Source: an uncultured bacterium
GTDB taxonomy: Bacteria; Planctomycetota; UBA1135; GCA-002686595
Reading direction: 5' to 3'
DNA length: 64,000 nucleotides
Assembly: GCA_938083085.1 (NCBI GenBank)
Contig: CALLKX010000017.1
Span: forward strand, 1-64,000
Shown: one piece after another, positions 1 through 8,053 of the stretch
How the letters are laid out: each line of letters opens with the position of its first letter
Position numbering within the stretch: position 1 is the stretch's first letter
Notes under the pieces: generated by a model
Databases searched by the model: none
What the model was told of the DNA's origin: nothing
The model's input: only the letters and a program-made list of their open reading frames with translations
Program-made: the position numbers and the translations under genes

Positions 1-340
1 CTTCGGCACCGGCTTCTTCTTGGCGGCGGCCTTCTTCGCAGGGGCCTTCTTCGCAGGGGCCTTCTTCGCAGGGGCCTTCTTCTTGGCCGTCGGCTTCTTG
101 GCAGCGGGCTTCTTCTTGGCCGCCGGCTTCTTGGCGGCAGCCTTCTTGGCAGCGGGCTTCTTCTTGGCAGCGGGCTTCTTCTTGGCCGCCGGCTTCTTGG
201 CGGCAGCCTTCTTGGCGGCGGCCTTCTTGGCGGCGGCTTTCTTGGTGGCAACCTTCCTCTCGGCAGCCTTCTTGGCCGCGATCTTCTTGGCGGCGGCCTG
301 CTTTCGCACGGCCTCCTTCTTGCGCGCCACCTCGGCGCGC
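1..340 (-). repeat. Lys/Ala codon repeat (histone H1-like tail)
   Basis: Short tandem units of about 12-15 bases, reading AAG AAG GCC GCC GCC or AAG AAG CCC GCC on the minus strand, are repeated across about 340 bases. They encode AAKKA/AAKKP repeats at the C-terminal end of the gene on this strand. The period is always a multiple of three, which supports this minus-strand reading frame and not the long Phe/Ala frame opposite. Confidence 0.85.
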
Positions 341-1248
341 CTCGCCTCCGCCTCCTTACGCTTGGCGTCGCTGGCTGCGGCCTTCGCCCGCGCGGCCGCG
401 AGCTTCTTCTCCTCGGCTGCGCGCTTGCGCTCGAGCTCGCGAGTCCGCTTCTTGGCCTCGGCCTCGACGAGCTTCCGCTCGCGCTCCTCTTCCTTGCGAA
501 CGCGCTCTTCCTCGCGCTTGCGAGCGGCCTCGGCCTTGGCCAAGGCGGTGGAGCGATCCTTGAACGACTTCTTGCCGTAATCCGTGGCCTGGAGGCACGG
601 GACGGTCATGTAGATCGGAGCGTCCTCGTCCTCCCACCGCTCGAGGACCTCGTGGATCGCGAGGGTGAACTCGAGCTCCTTGCCCTTGCCCACGAGACCG
701 TCCACGGAGACGCGCGCCTTCTTCAGCGACGTCGTCTTCGGAATCAGCCCGAGGCGGTCGAGCAGCTTGATCAGCGGCAGGTGAACCGGCACCTGACCAT
801 CCGAAGCGATGAACATCAGGTAGGAGGCGCCAGCGTGGCCCAGAACCTGGAGGCTCATCCCGGCCTTCCCTGCACCCTGGGGCTCCTCACGGAGTTCCTC
901 GAGGTCGAGCGCGTCCGTCTCCTGAAAGACGTCCTGCAGGTACTCCTTGAGGGCCATGGCAGCCTCTCGCCGATCGTGAAGCAACGCGACTCCCTTCTTG
1001 CGACCGCCGTGGCGCAGGAACTCGGAGATCTCCTGGGCCTGGCAGACGCGGACCTCGTTCCAGTCCTCGTAGGCCCCCTTGAGGGCCTTCACGGACTGCT
1101 CCGCTTGCTTCTGCGTCATGTGCCTGAGGAGCACAATCACAGCGCCCTGCTCGAGCAGGTTGAGGCCCTCGGTAGGGCCGCTCGGCATCGGGTGCCTGAG
1201 CTTCACTTCCTTGATCAGCGCGGCGACGAGGTCGGACTTCTTGCTCAC
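1..1248 (-). CDS. Endonuclease III-like (HhH-GPD superfamily) protein with Lys/Ala-rich tail, partial
   Basis: The frame starts at GTG 1248 (a stop lies four codons upstream) and runs off the window at base 1, so the C-terminus is missing. The first ~230 residues read like the small endonuclease III-like proteins of planctomycetes: an AYEDWNEVRV segment near residue 55, a FQETDALDLEEL stretch, and a GHAGASYLMF...VPVHLPL stretch that resembles the glycosylase core. I see no 4Fe-4S cysteine cluster, and a catalytic Lys cannot be assigned with certainty. After about residue 230 the protein becomes a charged coiled region (KREEERVRKEEERER) and then a long run of AAKK/AAAKK/KKPA repeats like the tail of histone H1. 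Likely role, by inference: DNA base-excision repair or DNA binding. The tail should bind DNA non-specifically. The gene lies downstream of rpsP on the same strand. Confidence 0.7.
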   Translation of the reverse strand, partial: MSKKSDLVAALIKEVKLRHPMPSGPTEGLNLLEQGAVIVLLRHMTQKQAEQSVKALKGAYEDWNEVRVCQAQEISEFLRHGGRKKGVALLHDRREAAMALKEYLQDVFQETDALDLEELREEPQGAGKAGMSLQVLGHAGASYLMFIASDGQVPVHLPLIKLLDRLGLIPKTTSLKKARVSVDGLVGKGKELEFTLAIHEVLERWEDEDAPIYMTVPCLQATDYGKKSFKDRSTALAKAEAARKREEERVRKEEERERKLVEAEAKKRTRELERKRAAEEKKLAAARAKAAASDAKRKEAEARRAEVARKKEAVRKQAAAKKIAAKKAAERKVATKKAAAKKAAAKKAAAKKPAAKKKPAAKKKPAAKKAAAKKPAAKKKPAAKKPTAKKKAPAKKAPAKKAPAKKAAAKKKPVPK

Positions 1249-1407
1249 GGCGGTGGTCTATTGGAGGGAGCGCGGGCGCGCTCACAGGGGGACGGGCCGG
1301 GTCGGCGGAGAACCGCAGGACAGAAACGGACCGCGCCGGGGGAGGCCGGGCGGTCCGCAGTGGATGGTGGGCGCTACTGAAGCTCGTTCAGTCGCGCTCG
1401 GGGGCGA

Positions 1408-1845
1408 TCACTCGTCGCCCGAATCGGCGGCAGCAGCAGCCTGCGCCTTCTTCGCTGCAACACGGTCGACGCGTCGCGTCGACTTGCGGTCGGCGCGGGC
1501 GGCCTTGTCCGCTGAGCGCTGTGTGCCCTTCGCCGTGGTCTTCTTACGGCCGGGACGCTTACGCGGCTTGTGCTTGGCGGCGAGCGCGAACTCACCGGTG
1601 AAGACGCCCTGACGCTTGAAGATCGAGCTCACGGTCTCGCTCGGGGTAGCGCCCTCGCTGAGCCAGTGCTGAGCCCGCTCAACGTTGAGGGTGACCTGGC
1701 GCTCCTTGTCACCTGCGATCGGGTCGTATTGCCCGATGGTCTCGAGGACGCGGCCATCCCGAGGGAAGCGCGAGTCCGCGACGGAGATGCGGTAGCAGGG
1801 TCGGTTACGGCGACCCGTGCGTTTCATTCTGATGACGACGGCCAT
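1408..1845 (-). CDS. rpsP: 30S ribosomal protein S16 with basic C-terminal extension
   Basis: Small-subunit ribosomal protein bS16. Residues 1-80 carry the family signature: MAVVIRMKRTGRRNRPCYRI at the start, then DSRFPRDGRVLE and IGQYDP. The core ends near residue 80, the usual size of S16. It is followed by an extension of about 65 residues rich in Lys, Arg and Ala and ending in an acidic DSGDE. I chose ATG 1845 because S16 normally begins MAVxIR; a TTG 18 bases upstream would add six residues. The gene lies downstream of ffh on the same strand. The ffh-rpsP neighbourhood is common in bacteria, although here 308 bases separate the two. Confidence 0.95.
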   Translation of the reverse strand: MAVVIRMKRTGRRNRPCYRISVADSRFPRDGRVLETIGQYDPIAGDKERQVTLNVERAQHWLSEGATPSETVSSIFKRQGVFTGEFALAAKHKPRKRPGRKKTTAKGTQRSADKAARADRKSTRRVDRVAAKKAQAAAAADSGDE

Positions 1846-2153
1846 GTTCTTGACTCTGGACAACGACTCTCGCCGCTGTGCTGGGTGGAACTCGGTTTCC
1901 GTTGAGGAGAAGGATTTGCCCCGAAAGTGGAGCGCGTTCGAAAGTCACGACCTGCCGAGGTGGCTGGCCATGCTGAATAAATGGATCGGGAGGAGCACTC
2001 CTAAAGGGCGGGAGATGCCGGGATCAGCGGGGGCGGGGTGCCGATCGACCAGCACGGAGCGCTCCTCCAGAATCCAAGGGGAAGAGAACACATGAGTCGG
2101 GGCCCCCTGTCCAGCATCCTGGCGTGCTTTTTTTGCCAGAGCCCCGCCAGGGC
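1846..2153. other. Intergenic region between ffh and rpsP
   Basis: 308 bases without a convincing gene. On the minus strand it must hold the rpsP leader and possibly a separate promoter. A short perfect hairpin (AGGAG-TG-CTCCT) lies near 1995-2006. A run of seven T on the plus strand near 2130 sits next to a GCCAG/CTGGC repeat, but its orientation does not suit a terminator for ffh. Confidence 0.4.
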
Positions 2154-3746
2154 TCAGCGTTTCTTGCGGTTCTTCCGCTTCTGCTTGGCCTTGGCCTTGT
2201 CCTTTTTGCGGTCTCGGTTGGCGGAGGTGGCCCGGGTGGCCGAGCTCCCCATGGGCCGCGGACCGGCCATTGGGTTGGCCGCCCCCATCATCTCGGCCAT
2301 ATCCGGCATCCCGCCGCCGCCCCCCCCACCGAGGAGGCCACCGAGGCCCCCGAGGAGGCCGCCCCCCTTGCCTGCCGAGGGATCCGCCATGGCCCCAGAC
2401 GGGGATAAGTTCGCGAGGCTCTCCCGCTTGGCCTTGCCCCCTAGCATGGAGCCAAGGCCCATCTTGTTGAGCTGCTTCATCATGCGTCGCATGTCCTTGA
2501 AGCGCTTCAGGAGCTCGTTCACGGCCCCGATCTCCTGGCCCGCGCCCCGCGCCACCCTGCGCCGCCGGCTCATATCAAGCACTTCGGGCTCCAGCCGCTC
2601 CCTGCGGGTCATCGAGGTGAAGAGGGCCTCGAGGCGGTTGAGCTGGCCGTCGTCGATGTCGAGGTCCTTCGCCGCCTGCCCCATCCCGGGCATCATCCCG
2701 AGGACCTTCTTCATCGGGCCCATCTTCCTCACCATCCGGAACATGCCGAGCATGTCCTCGAGGGTGAAGGACCCCATGACCATCTTCTCGTAGCTCGCCT
2801 GAGCCTCGTCCTCGTCGATGTTCTGTTGGGCGGTCTCCACGAGCCCGACGACGTCTCCCATGCCCAGGATTCGCCCGGCCATGCGCTCCGCGGCGAACGG
2901 GTCGAGGTCATCGACCTTCTCTCCCGATCCCAGGAAAAGAATCGGGGCACCGGTGACCTCCTTCAGGCTCACCGCCGCGCCGCCACGCGCATCGCCGTCC
3001 ATCTTCGTGAGGATGACGCCCGTGAGCGCCAGGCGCTCGTGAAAGGCCTTGGCGGACTGCACCGCGTCCTGGCCGGTCATGGCATCGACCACCAGGACCT
3101 GGTTGTGGGGCTTGGTGGTCGCCGCGATCTCGGCCACCTCGTCCATGAGCAGCTCGTCCACGTGCAGCCGGCCCGCGGTATCGAGGATGACCACGTCGCA
3201 GCCGTTGGCCGCGGCCTCCGCCACGCCCGCCTCACAAACCCGGGGCGGCGCGGCCCCCTCCAGGTGGAAGACCGGGATGTCCAGCGATCGACCCAGCACG
3301 CGCAGCTGCTCCACCGCGGCGGGGCGCTTCACATCCGCGGCAACCATCATCGGGCGCTTGCCGTGCCGGTCCCGCAAGTGCTTGGCGAGCTTCGCACAGG
3401 TGGTCGTCTTGCCAGCGCCCTGGAGGCCGGCCATCAGAATGATCGTGGGCCCAGACTTGGCCACCTCGAGGGTGGCGTCCTCGGGCCCCATCAGCTCCAC
3501 GAGCTCGGCGTGGACCGCGTGAACGAACTGATCCGACGCCTCCACGCCCTTCAGGCGGCCCTCTCCGAGGGCCCTGGTCTTCACACGATCCGTGAAGTCC
3601 CGAGCCAGCTTGAAGTGAACATCAGCCTCCAGGAGCGCTTGCCGCACGGCGGCAAGGCCCTCGTCGATATTCGCCTCGGTCAGCTCCTTCTTGCTCTTAA
3701 AGAACGAGAAGGAGCTCCCCAGGCGTTCAGTCAGGGTCTCGAACAT
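2154..3746 (-). CDS. ffh: Signal recognition particle protein Ffh (SRP54)
   Basis: GTPase of the signal recognition particle. It binds signal peptides of nascent membrane and secreted proteins and docks them to FtsY. The NG domain starts at residue 1. The P-loop GLQGAGKTTT is at 107-116, the DTAGR switch motif is near 196, and TKMDGDARGG follows near 250. The Met-rich M domain (MVRKMGPMKKVLGMMPGMG and MRRMMKQLNKMGLGSML) binds the signal peptide and 4.5S RNA. The last ~80 residues are a Gly-rich then Lys/Arg-rich extension. The length of 530 residues is longer than the usual ~450 because of this tail. ATG 3746 fits the normal N-terminus. The gene lies 55 bases downstream of murA and is probably co-transcribed with it. 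Confidence 0.96.
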   Translation of the reverse strand: MFETLTERLGSSFSFFKSKKELTEANIDEGLAAVRQALLEADVHFKLARDFTDRVKTRALGEGRLKGVEASDQFVHAVHAELVELMGPEDATLEVAKSGPTIILMAGLQGAGKTTTCAKLAKHLRDRHGKRPMMVAADVKRPAAVEQLRVLGRSLDIPVFHLEGAAPPRVCEAGVAEAAANGCDVVILDTAGRLHVDELLMDEVAEIAATTKPHNQVLVVDAMTGQDAVQSAKAFHERLALTGVILTKMDGDARGGAAVSLKEVTGAPILFLGSGEKVDDLDPFAAERMAGRILGMGDVVGLVETAQQNIDEDEAQASYEKMVMGSFTLEDMLGMFRMVRKMGPMKKVLGMMPGMGQAAKDLDIDDGQLNRLEALFTSMTRRERLEPEVLDMSRRRRVARGAGQEIGAVNELLKRFKDMRRMMKQLNKMGLGSMLGGKAKRESLANLSPSGAMADPSAGKGGGLLGGLGGLLGGGGGGGMPDMAEMMGAANPMAGPRPMGSSATRATSANRDRKKDKAKAKQKRKNRKKR

Positions 3747-3801
3747 GCCGGGGTTCTAGCACATGGCCGGGGTCAGGGGCGCGACTGAGCCCCCTCTACC
3801 C

Positions 3802-5085
3802 TCATTCTGACACCCGTCGAATCGCCGCACCGATGGAGGCGAGCCGGTCCTCGATGCGCTCGTACCCCCGGTCAATGTGGTAGACGCGGTGCACCTCGGT
3901 GGTCCCGCGGGCCACCAGGCCAGCCATCACGAGGGCCGCCGAGGCCCGAAGATCAGACGCGGTCACCGGCGCTCCAGAGAGCTCGGCCACCCCGCGAACG
4001 ACCACTGCAGTGTTCTGGCGCCGAACATTGGCGCCGAGGCGCTCCAGCTCGGGGACATGCATCCAGCGGTCAGAGAAGATCCGCTCGGTGATGATGCTGA
4101 GCCCATCGGCCTTCGTCATCAGCGCCATCCACTGCGCCTGCAGGTCCGTGGGGAAGCCGGGGTAGGCGTGGGTGGTGACATCCGTGGAGCGCGGCGGAGA
4201 GTCAGCCACGTCGTAGGCCTGCACCTCGATCCAGTCCTCTCCGACCTCGAACGGGACGCGCGCCTCCTCCATGCGGTCGAGCAGCGCACCGAGGTGCTCG
4301 GGACGGCAATCCGCGACCCTCACCTGGGCGCCGGCCAGGGCGCCCCCAAGAACATAGGTCCCGGCCTCGATTCGGTCGGGGATCACGTCATGGGTCGCCC
4401 CATGGAGCTCGTCGACGCCCTCGATCGTCAGCATGGGCGAGCCCTGCCCGGAGATCTTGGCGCCCATGGCCACGAGAGCGTCACACAGGTCGATCACCTC
4501 CGGCTCACAGGCCGCGCTCTCGATGACCGTGGTCCCCCGCGCGAGGGTCGCCGCCATGACGATGTTGGCGGTCCCCAGGACGCTGGGGCCGTTGGCGGAC
4601 CCCAGGAACACCCGGGCGCCCCGGAGCCCCCCAGGGGGCGCCTCGGCGACCACGTAACCGTGCTCAATACGGACCTTCGCGCCGAGGGCCCGGAGCCCCT
4701 TCAAGTGCACGTCAATCGGCCTCACCCCGAAGGCACAGCCGCCGGGGAGGCTGACCTCCGCCCGGCCCAGGCGCGCCAGGAGCGGGCCCAGGACGCAAAC
4801 CGACCCCCGCATCTTCCGGACCGCGTCCCAGGTCGCCTTGCCGCGGATATCCCCGGCCGCCGAGATATGAACGGTCCCGTCCGCGTCCTGCTCGGCCTCG
4901 GCGCCGAGGTCTCGAATGATCCCGAGCATGGTGGAAACGTCCGCCAGCCTGGGGGCCCTCGTGATGGTCACGGGCTCCCTCGGGAGCAGGGCCGCGGCCA
5001 GAATCGGCAGCACGGCGTTCTTCGATCCGGCCGTCCGGATCGTCCCCTCGAGCGGGCGTCCGCCCTCAATGATCAGCTTGTCCAT
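3802..5085 (-). CDS. murA: UDP-N-acetylglucosamine 1-carboxyvinyltransferase MurA
   Basis: First committed step of peptidoglycan synthesis in the cytoplasm: transfer of enolpyruvate from PEP to UDP-GlcNAc. The length of 427 residues matches the family. It opens with the IEGGRPLEGTIRTAGSKNA signature. The catalytic loop LPGGCAFGVRPID holds the Cys at position 117, so the enzyme should be of the fosfomycin-sensitive type. The late motifs TDLQAQWMALM and SDRWMHVPEL are also present. An AGGGGA ribosome-binding site lies just ahead of ATG 5085. The gene appears to head a minus-strand run leading to ffh and rpsP. Planctomycetes were once thought to lack peptidoglycan; an intact murA argues for a wall here. 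Confidence 0.96.
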   Translation of the reverse strand: MDKLIIEGGRPLEGTIRTAGSKNAVLPILAAALLPREPVTITRAPRLADVSTMLGIIRDLGAEAEQDADGTVHISAAGDIRGKATWDAVRKMRGSVCVLGPLLARLGRAEVSLPGGCAFGVRPIDVHLKGLRALGAKVRIEHGYVVAEAPPGGLRGARVFLGSANGPSVLGTANIVMAATLARGTTVIESAACEPEVIDLCDALVAMGAKISGQGSPMLTIEGVDELHGATHDVIPDRIEAGTYVLGGALAGAQVRVADCRPEHLGALLDRMEEARVPFEVGEDWIEVQAYDVADSPPRSTDVTTHAYPGFPTDLQAQWMALMTKADGLSIITERIFSDRWMHVPELERLGANVRRQNTAVVVRGVAELSGAPVTASDLRASAALVMAGLVARGTTEVHRVYHIDRGYERIEDRLASIGAAIRRVSE

Positions 5086-5588
5086 GGTCCCCCTGAAGTC
5101 GCCAGAACCGGCAGGGCCGGCGGCGTGATGTCCGGAATGGGCCCGATAAGCGGGCCTCCGGAGGCCGATCAGGGCCTTCTGGCCCCGCGGTTGCGGGCGT
5201 CTGCGGGACGCCCTCGGCTTTTGGTGCGGTGGTGCCCGGACCCCCCTCGGACCCGGACGACCCAGAGACTAGCTATCTGGGGGGGGTGGATCCAAGGACC
5301 CGTTCGAGGAGTCCTCCCGCGGTGGTTGCCCGCCGCAGCCCCCCTCGGCAGAGGCGGCCTCGCTCCCGACCGCGCCAAGCAGTACACCCCGCCCAAAGAC
5401 GCCGCAGAGTTCCAGAAGCCCCCTCAGAGTTGACGCGGCGCCCCCCCCGCACCTATCCTCTTGCGCTTGCTCGCGGCGATTCAGAGTCCTTGGAACCACC
5501 AGGGACTGTCGCCGCAGCGCAGCCGGGTGCCGCCCCGGCCTCCCTCAAGACGACACCAACGCCTCGCCGCGCACCCGTCGGCGATGAC
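5086..5588. other. Divergent intergenic region murA / TPR-alpha-CTD gene
   Basis: 503 bases between divergently transcribed genes. It is G+C-rich, with no reading frame of coding character. The open frame upstream of 5589 is Arg/Pro-rich and looks spurious. A perfect 14-base palindrome GGCCTCCGGAGGCC lies at 5153-5166, about 70 bases ahead of murA. Promoters for both genes must lie here, but I cannot place them with confidence. Confidence 0.4.
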
Positions 5589-7307
5589 ATGGACCAAATG
5601 GACAACCAAGACGTGAGCCCCGAGCAGCCCGGCGCCAACCAGCACCAGCCCGTCGAGCAAACGTCAGCCGACCAGCCGACGGCCGTTCCGCAGGCTGCAG
5701 CGCCTTTGCACGAGGGTGCAGAGTCTTCAGCTGCTGAGCTCGCCGCCGAGCCTGTTGCCGCCGCCGAGCCTGTTGCCGCCGCTGAGCCTGTTGCGGCCGC
5801 TGAACCTGTTGCGGCCGCAGAGCAACCGGACGACGCCCATCACGCCGCCGCCGCGGAGCCCGAGGCCGACACGGCCACGGGCACGTTGGCGGAGCCGATG
5901 GATGCGTACCACTCGCCGGAGCCCATGGAGGCCTACCACTCGCCGGAGCCTGAGGAGGAAGAGGAGATCGAGCCGGTCTCGGCCCACGCCCCCTTCGACA
6001 TCCTTGAGGACGAGATCCCCAGCTTCGGCGCGCTGCTCGCTGCCCGCCCCTCCGTCTTCGAGAACCCCAAGACCTTCGATAGCTTCAACCGCCAGGTGGA
6101 CAGCCTTGAGACCGGCGGAGAAACCGGTCGCCGCCGCGCGCTCGGGCTCTGGATGCTCGGACGCTACGACGAGGCCGCCGAGGCCCTGGCCGACTTCTCT
6201 GACGACGACGTGGCGTGCTACACCCGTGGCCGCGCCCTTGTGTCCGCCGGTCGCGCCGCCGAGGCGGTGGCCATCTTCCACGCCCTGAGCAGCAAGTACC
6301 CCGAAGAGTCTCGCCCGCTCGGAGACATGCTCGACGCGCAGCTCGACGCCGACCTCGCCTCGGGCGACGTCGAGACAGCGATCGCCGCCACCGAGCAGTC
6401 CGTTTCCGACCAGTCCGAGACGTTCCGCTCCAGTGCCGAAGGCTTGCACCTGCTCGGCCGCCTGGCCGAGCTCTCCGGGAACTACTCCCACGCGATCGAG
6501 CACTTCGTTGCCTCCCGCGGAGCCGACCCCACCCACCGCCGCAACCTGTTCCGCCTCGCCTACCTCTCGGAGCGCGTCGGTCTGGACCAGCTCGCCCTCG
6601 ACGCCTACGAGACCCTCGCCACCATGCTCCCCGTGGATCGCGCGGTCATGGTCAACCTGGGCGTCCTGTACGAGGACCTCGGCCAGGACCAGGACGCGGC
6701 GGCCTGCTACGACACCATCGTTCGCACGGACCGCACCGACCGCTTTGCGCGCCTCTACCTGAAGGACGCCAGGGCCGGGATGTCGATGTTCTACGACGAG
6801 GACCTCGAGAAGAAGGAGGACCGCCTCAACCAGATCCTCCGCATCCCGATCACCGACTTCGAGCTGTCTGTCCGGGCGCGTAACTGCCTGAACAAGATGG
6901 ACATCATGACCCTGGGAGACCTGGTCAAGAAGACGGAGTCGGAGCTGCTGAGCTACAAGAACTTCGGCGAGACCTCCCTGACCGAGATCAAGGAGATCTT
7001 GGCCAGCAAGGGCCTGCGCCTTGGCATGGCGAGAGAGGAGGCCGTGGCGAGTATCGCCAAGGCTCGCACCGCCCAAGAGGGCCGCGACCTCGATCCCAAC
7101 GATCCTCGCAACAAGCCGATCTCTGATCTCAAGCTGTCGATCCGCGCGCGTCGCACGGTCGAGAACATCGGGTGCCTCACCCTCGGCGACGTGACCGTTC
7201 ACTCCGAAGAGGAGCTGCTCGGCATGCCGAACTTTGGAGTGACGTCGCTGCTCGAGCTTCGAAACCGCCTCTCGGAGTACAACCTCACCCTCAAGGGCGA
7301 GGATTGA
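5589..7307 (+). CDS. TPR protein with two C-terminal RNA polymerase alpha-CTD-like domains
   Basis: 572 residues from ATG 5589 (ATG 5598 is also possible). Residues ~1-135 are acidic and of low complexity, including four copies of a six-residue AEPVAA-type unit. Residues ~140-410 form helical TPR-like repeats (for example RRALGLWMLGRYDEAAEALADF and RDQxDxAACYDTIV-type pairs). Two copies of the alpha-CTD fold follow. Copy one (~420-480) reads ITDFELSVRARNCLNKMDI...GDLV...LLSYKNFGETSLTEIKEIL. Copy two (~509-572) reads ISDLKLSIRARRTVENIG...LLGMPNFGVTSLLELRNRL. Both keep the hydrophobic HhH pattern of the polymerase alpha C-terminal domain, but there is no alpha N-terminal domain. Similar TPR/alpha-CTD fusions are known from planctomycetes. 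A role in DNA, sigma or transcription-factor contact is inference. ruvA follows 18 bases downstream. Confidence 0.8.
   Translation: MDQMDNQDVSPEQPGANQHQPVEQTSADQPTAVPQAAAPLHEGAESSAAELAAEPVAAAEPVAAAEPVAAAEPVAAAEQPDDAHHAAAAEPEADTATGTLAEPMDAYHSPEPMEAYHSPEPEEEEEIEPVSAHAPFDILEDEIPSFGALLAARPSVFENPKTFDSFNRQVDSLETGGETGRRRALGLWMLGRYDEAAEALADFSDDDVACYTRGRALVSAGRAAEAVAIFHALSSKYPEESRPLGDMLDAQLDADLASGDVETAIAATEQSVSDQSETFRSSAEGLHLLGRLAELSGNYSHAIEHFVASRGADPTHRRNLFRLAYLSERVGLDQLALDAYETLATMLPVDRAVMVNLGVLYEDLGQDQDAAACYDTIVRTDRTDRFARLYLKDARAGMSMFYDEDLEKKEDRLNQILRIPITDFELSVRARNCLNKMDIMTLGDLVKKTESELLSYKNFGETSLTEIKEILASKGLRLGMAREEAVASIAKARTAQEGRDLDPNDPRNKPISDLKLSIRARRTVENIGCLTLGDVTVHSEEELLGMPNFGVTSLLELRNRLSEYNLTLKGED
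5748..5819 (+). repeat. 18-base tandem repeat, four copies (AEPVAA coding)
   Basis: Four in-frame copies of a unit of the form GAGCCTGTTGCCGCCGCC, differing only at third codon positions, encode a repeated E-P-V-A-A-A segment in the acidic N-terminal region. Silent drift between copies suggests selection on the peptide and not a very recent expansion. Copy number may vary between strains. Confidence 0.85.
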
Positions 7308-7325
7308 GCCGAGGCTGATTGACGC

Positions 7326-7928
7326 GTGTACGAGTTCATCTCAGGCACCGTCTCGGACCGAACGCCGGCCAGCGTCGTCATCGACGCTGCCGGCGTTGGC
7401 TTTGAGCTGCTCGCGCCCATCGGCGCCGCGTTCCCCGCGGTCGGCGAGCAAGCCACCGTCTTCGCGCACCTCGTGGTGCGGGAGGACGCGCAGACGCTCT
7501 ACGGCTTCGCCCGCCGCGAAGACCGCAACCTCTTCCGGGTCCTGCTCCGCGTCCGAGGAGTCGGCCCGGGCATGGCCCTGGGCATCCTCTCCGGGCTCGG
7601 GCCGGCAGATCTCGTCGCCGCCGTGCAGCGCGAGGACCTGTCCGCGTTCACCGCCGTGAAGGGCGTGGGCAAGAAGACCGCCGAGCAACTCATGCTCGAC
7701 CTCAGGGACAAGGCGCCGCTCCTCGCGAGCCTCGCGGGCGGAGCCAGCGCAAGCCCGGCCCAGCAGGCGCCAGCGCCCGCCGAGGCCTCGGTCCAGGCTG
7801 ACGCCATCTCCGCGCTGGTCTCGATCGGCTATTCGGAGAAGGAGGCCGCGAAGGCCGTCGACAAGGCCTTGAAGGACCTCGACGACGCAGACCTAGAGGC
7901 GGTCGTCAAGGCGGCCATGCGCACCTAG
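7326..7928 (+). CDS. ruvA: Holliday junction branch migration protein RuvA
   Basis: DNA-binding tetramer subunit that holds Holliday junctions for the RuvB motor during recombinational repair. 200 residues is the normal size. The N-terminal OB fold starts MYEFISGTV (GTG start at 7326) and includes VREDAQTLYGFARREDRNLF. The helix-hairpin-helix pair is visible as LLRVRGVGPGMALGILS and FTAVKGVGKKTAEQLMLDL. The C-terminal RuvB-binding domain (ISALVSIGYSEKEAAKAVDKAL) is complete. ruvB and ruvC are not adjacent. It is probably co-transcribed with the TPR/alpha-CTD gene 18 bases upstream. Confidence 0.95.
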   Translation: MYEFISGTVSDRTPASVVIDAAGVGFELLAPIGAAFPAVGEQATVFAHLVVREDAQTLYGFARREDRNLFRVLLRVRGVGPGMALGILSGLGPADLVAAVQREDLSAFTAVKGVGKKTAEQLMLDLRDKAPLLASLAGGASASPAQQAPAPAEASVQADAISALVSIGYSEKEAAKAVDKALKDLDDADLEAVVKAAMRT

Positions 7929-7930
7929 GC

Positions 7931-7949
7931 AGCCGCCGCTGCGGCGGCT
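7931..7949. terminator. Possible transcription terminator hairpin after ruvA
   Basis: A perfect inverted repeat AGCCGCCGC/GCGGCGGCT begins two bases after the ruvA stop, in the convergent gap before the next minus-strand gene. There is no T-run, so it may be a weak or factor-dependent terminator. Confidence 0.35.
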
Positions 7950-8053
7950 CGACCCGCCGCGCCCGAGCGCCGCGCCTCCTCGAGTCGCTTGCCCCGCGTG
8001 TTCCCGGCGCCGCAGCGCCTACGCCCCGTTGCGCTCCGGCGTGCGGGATCCCT

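Noticed and set aside
20-580. Long plus-strand frame encoding Phe/Ala/Leu repeats
   Set aside because: It is the complement of the Lys/Ala repeat of the minus-strand gene, which has a start, a recognisable N-terminal domain and continuity to base 1248.
2124-2160. T-run and inverted repeats next to the ffh stop, resembling a terminator
   Set aside because: The T-run lies on the wrong side of the stem for either strand; for ffh the tail would be an A-run.
5727-7202. Long minus-strand open frame opposite the TPR/alpha-CTD gene
   Set aside because: High G+C content opens antisense frames; the plus-strand frame has clear TPR and alpha-CTD motifs.
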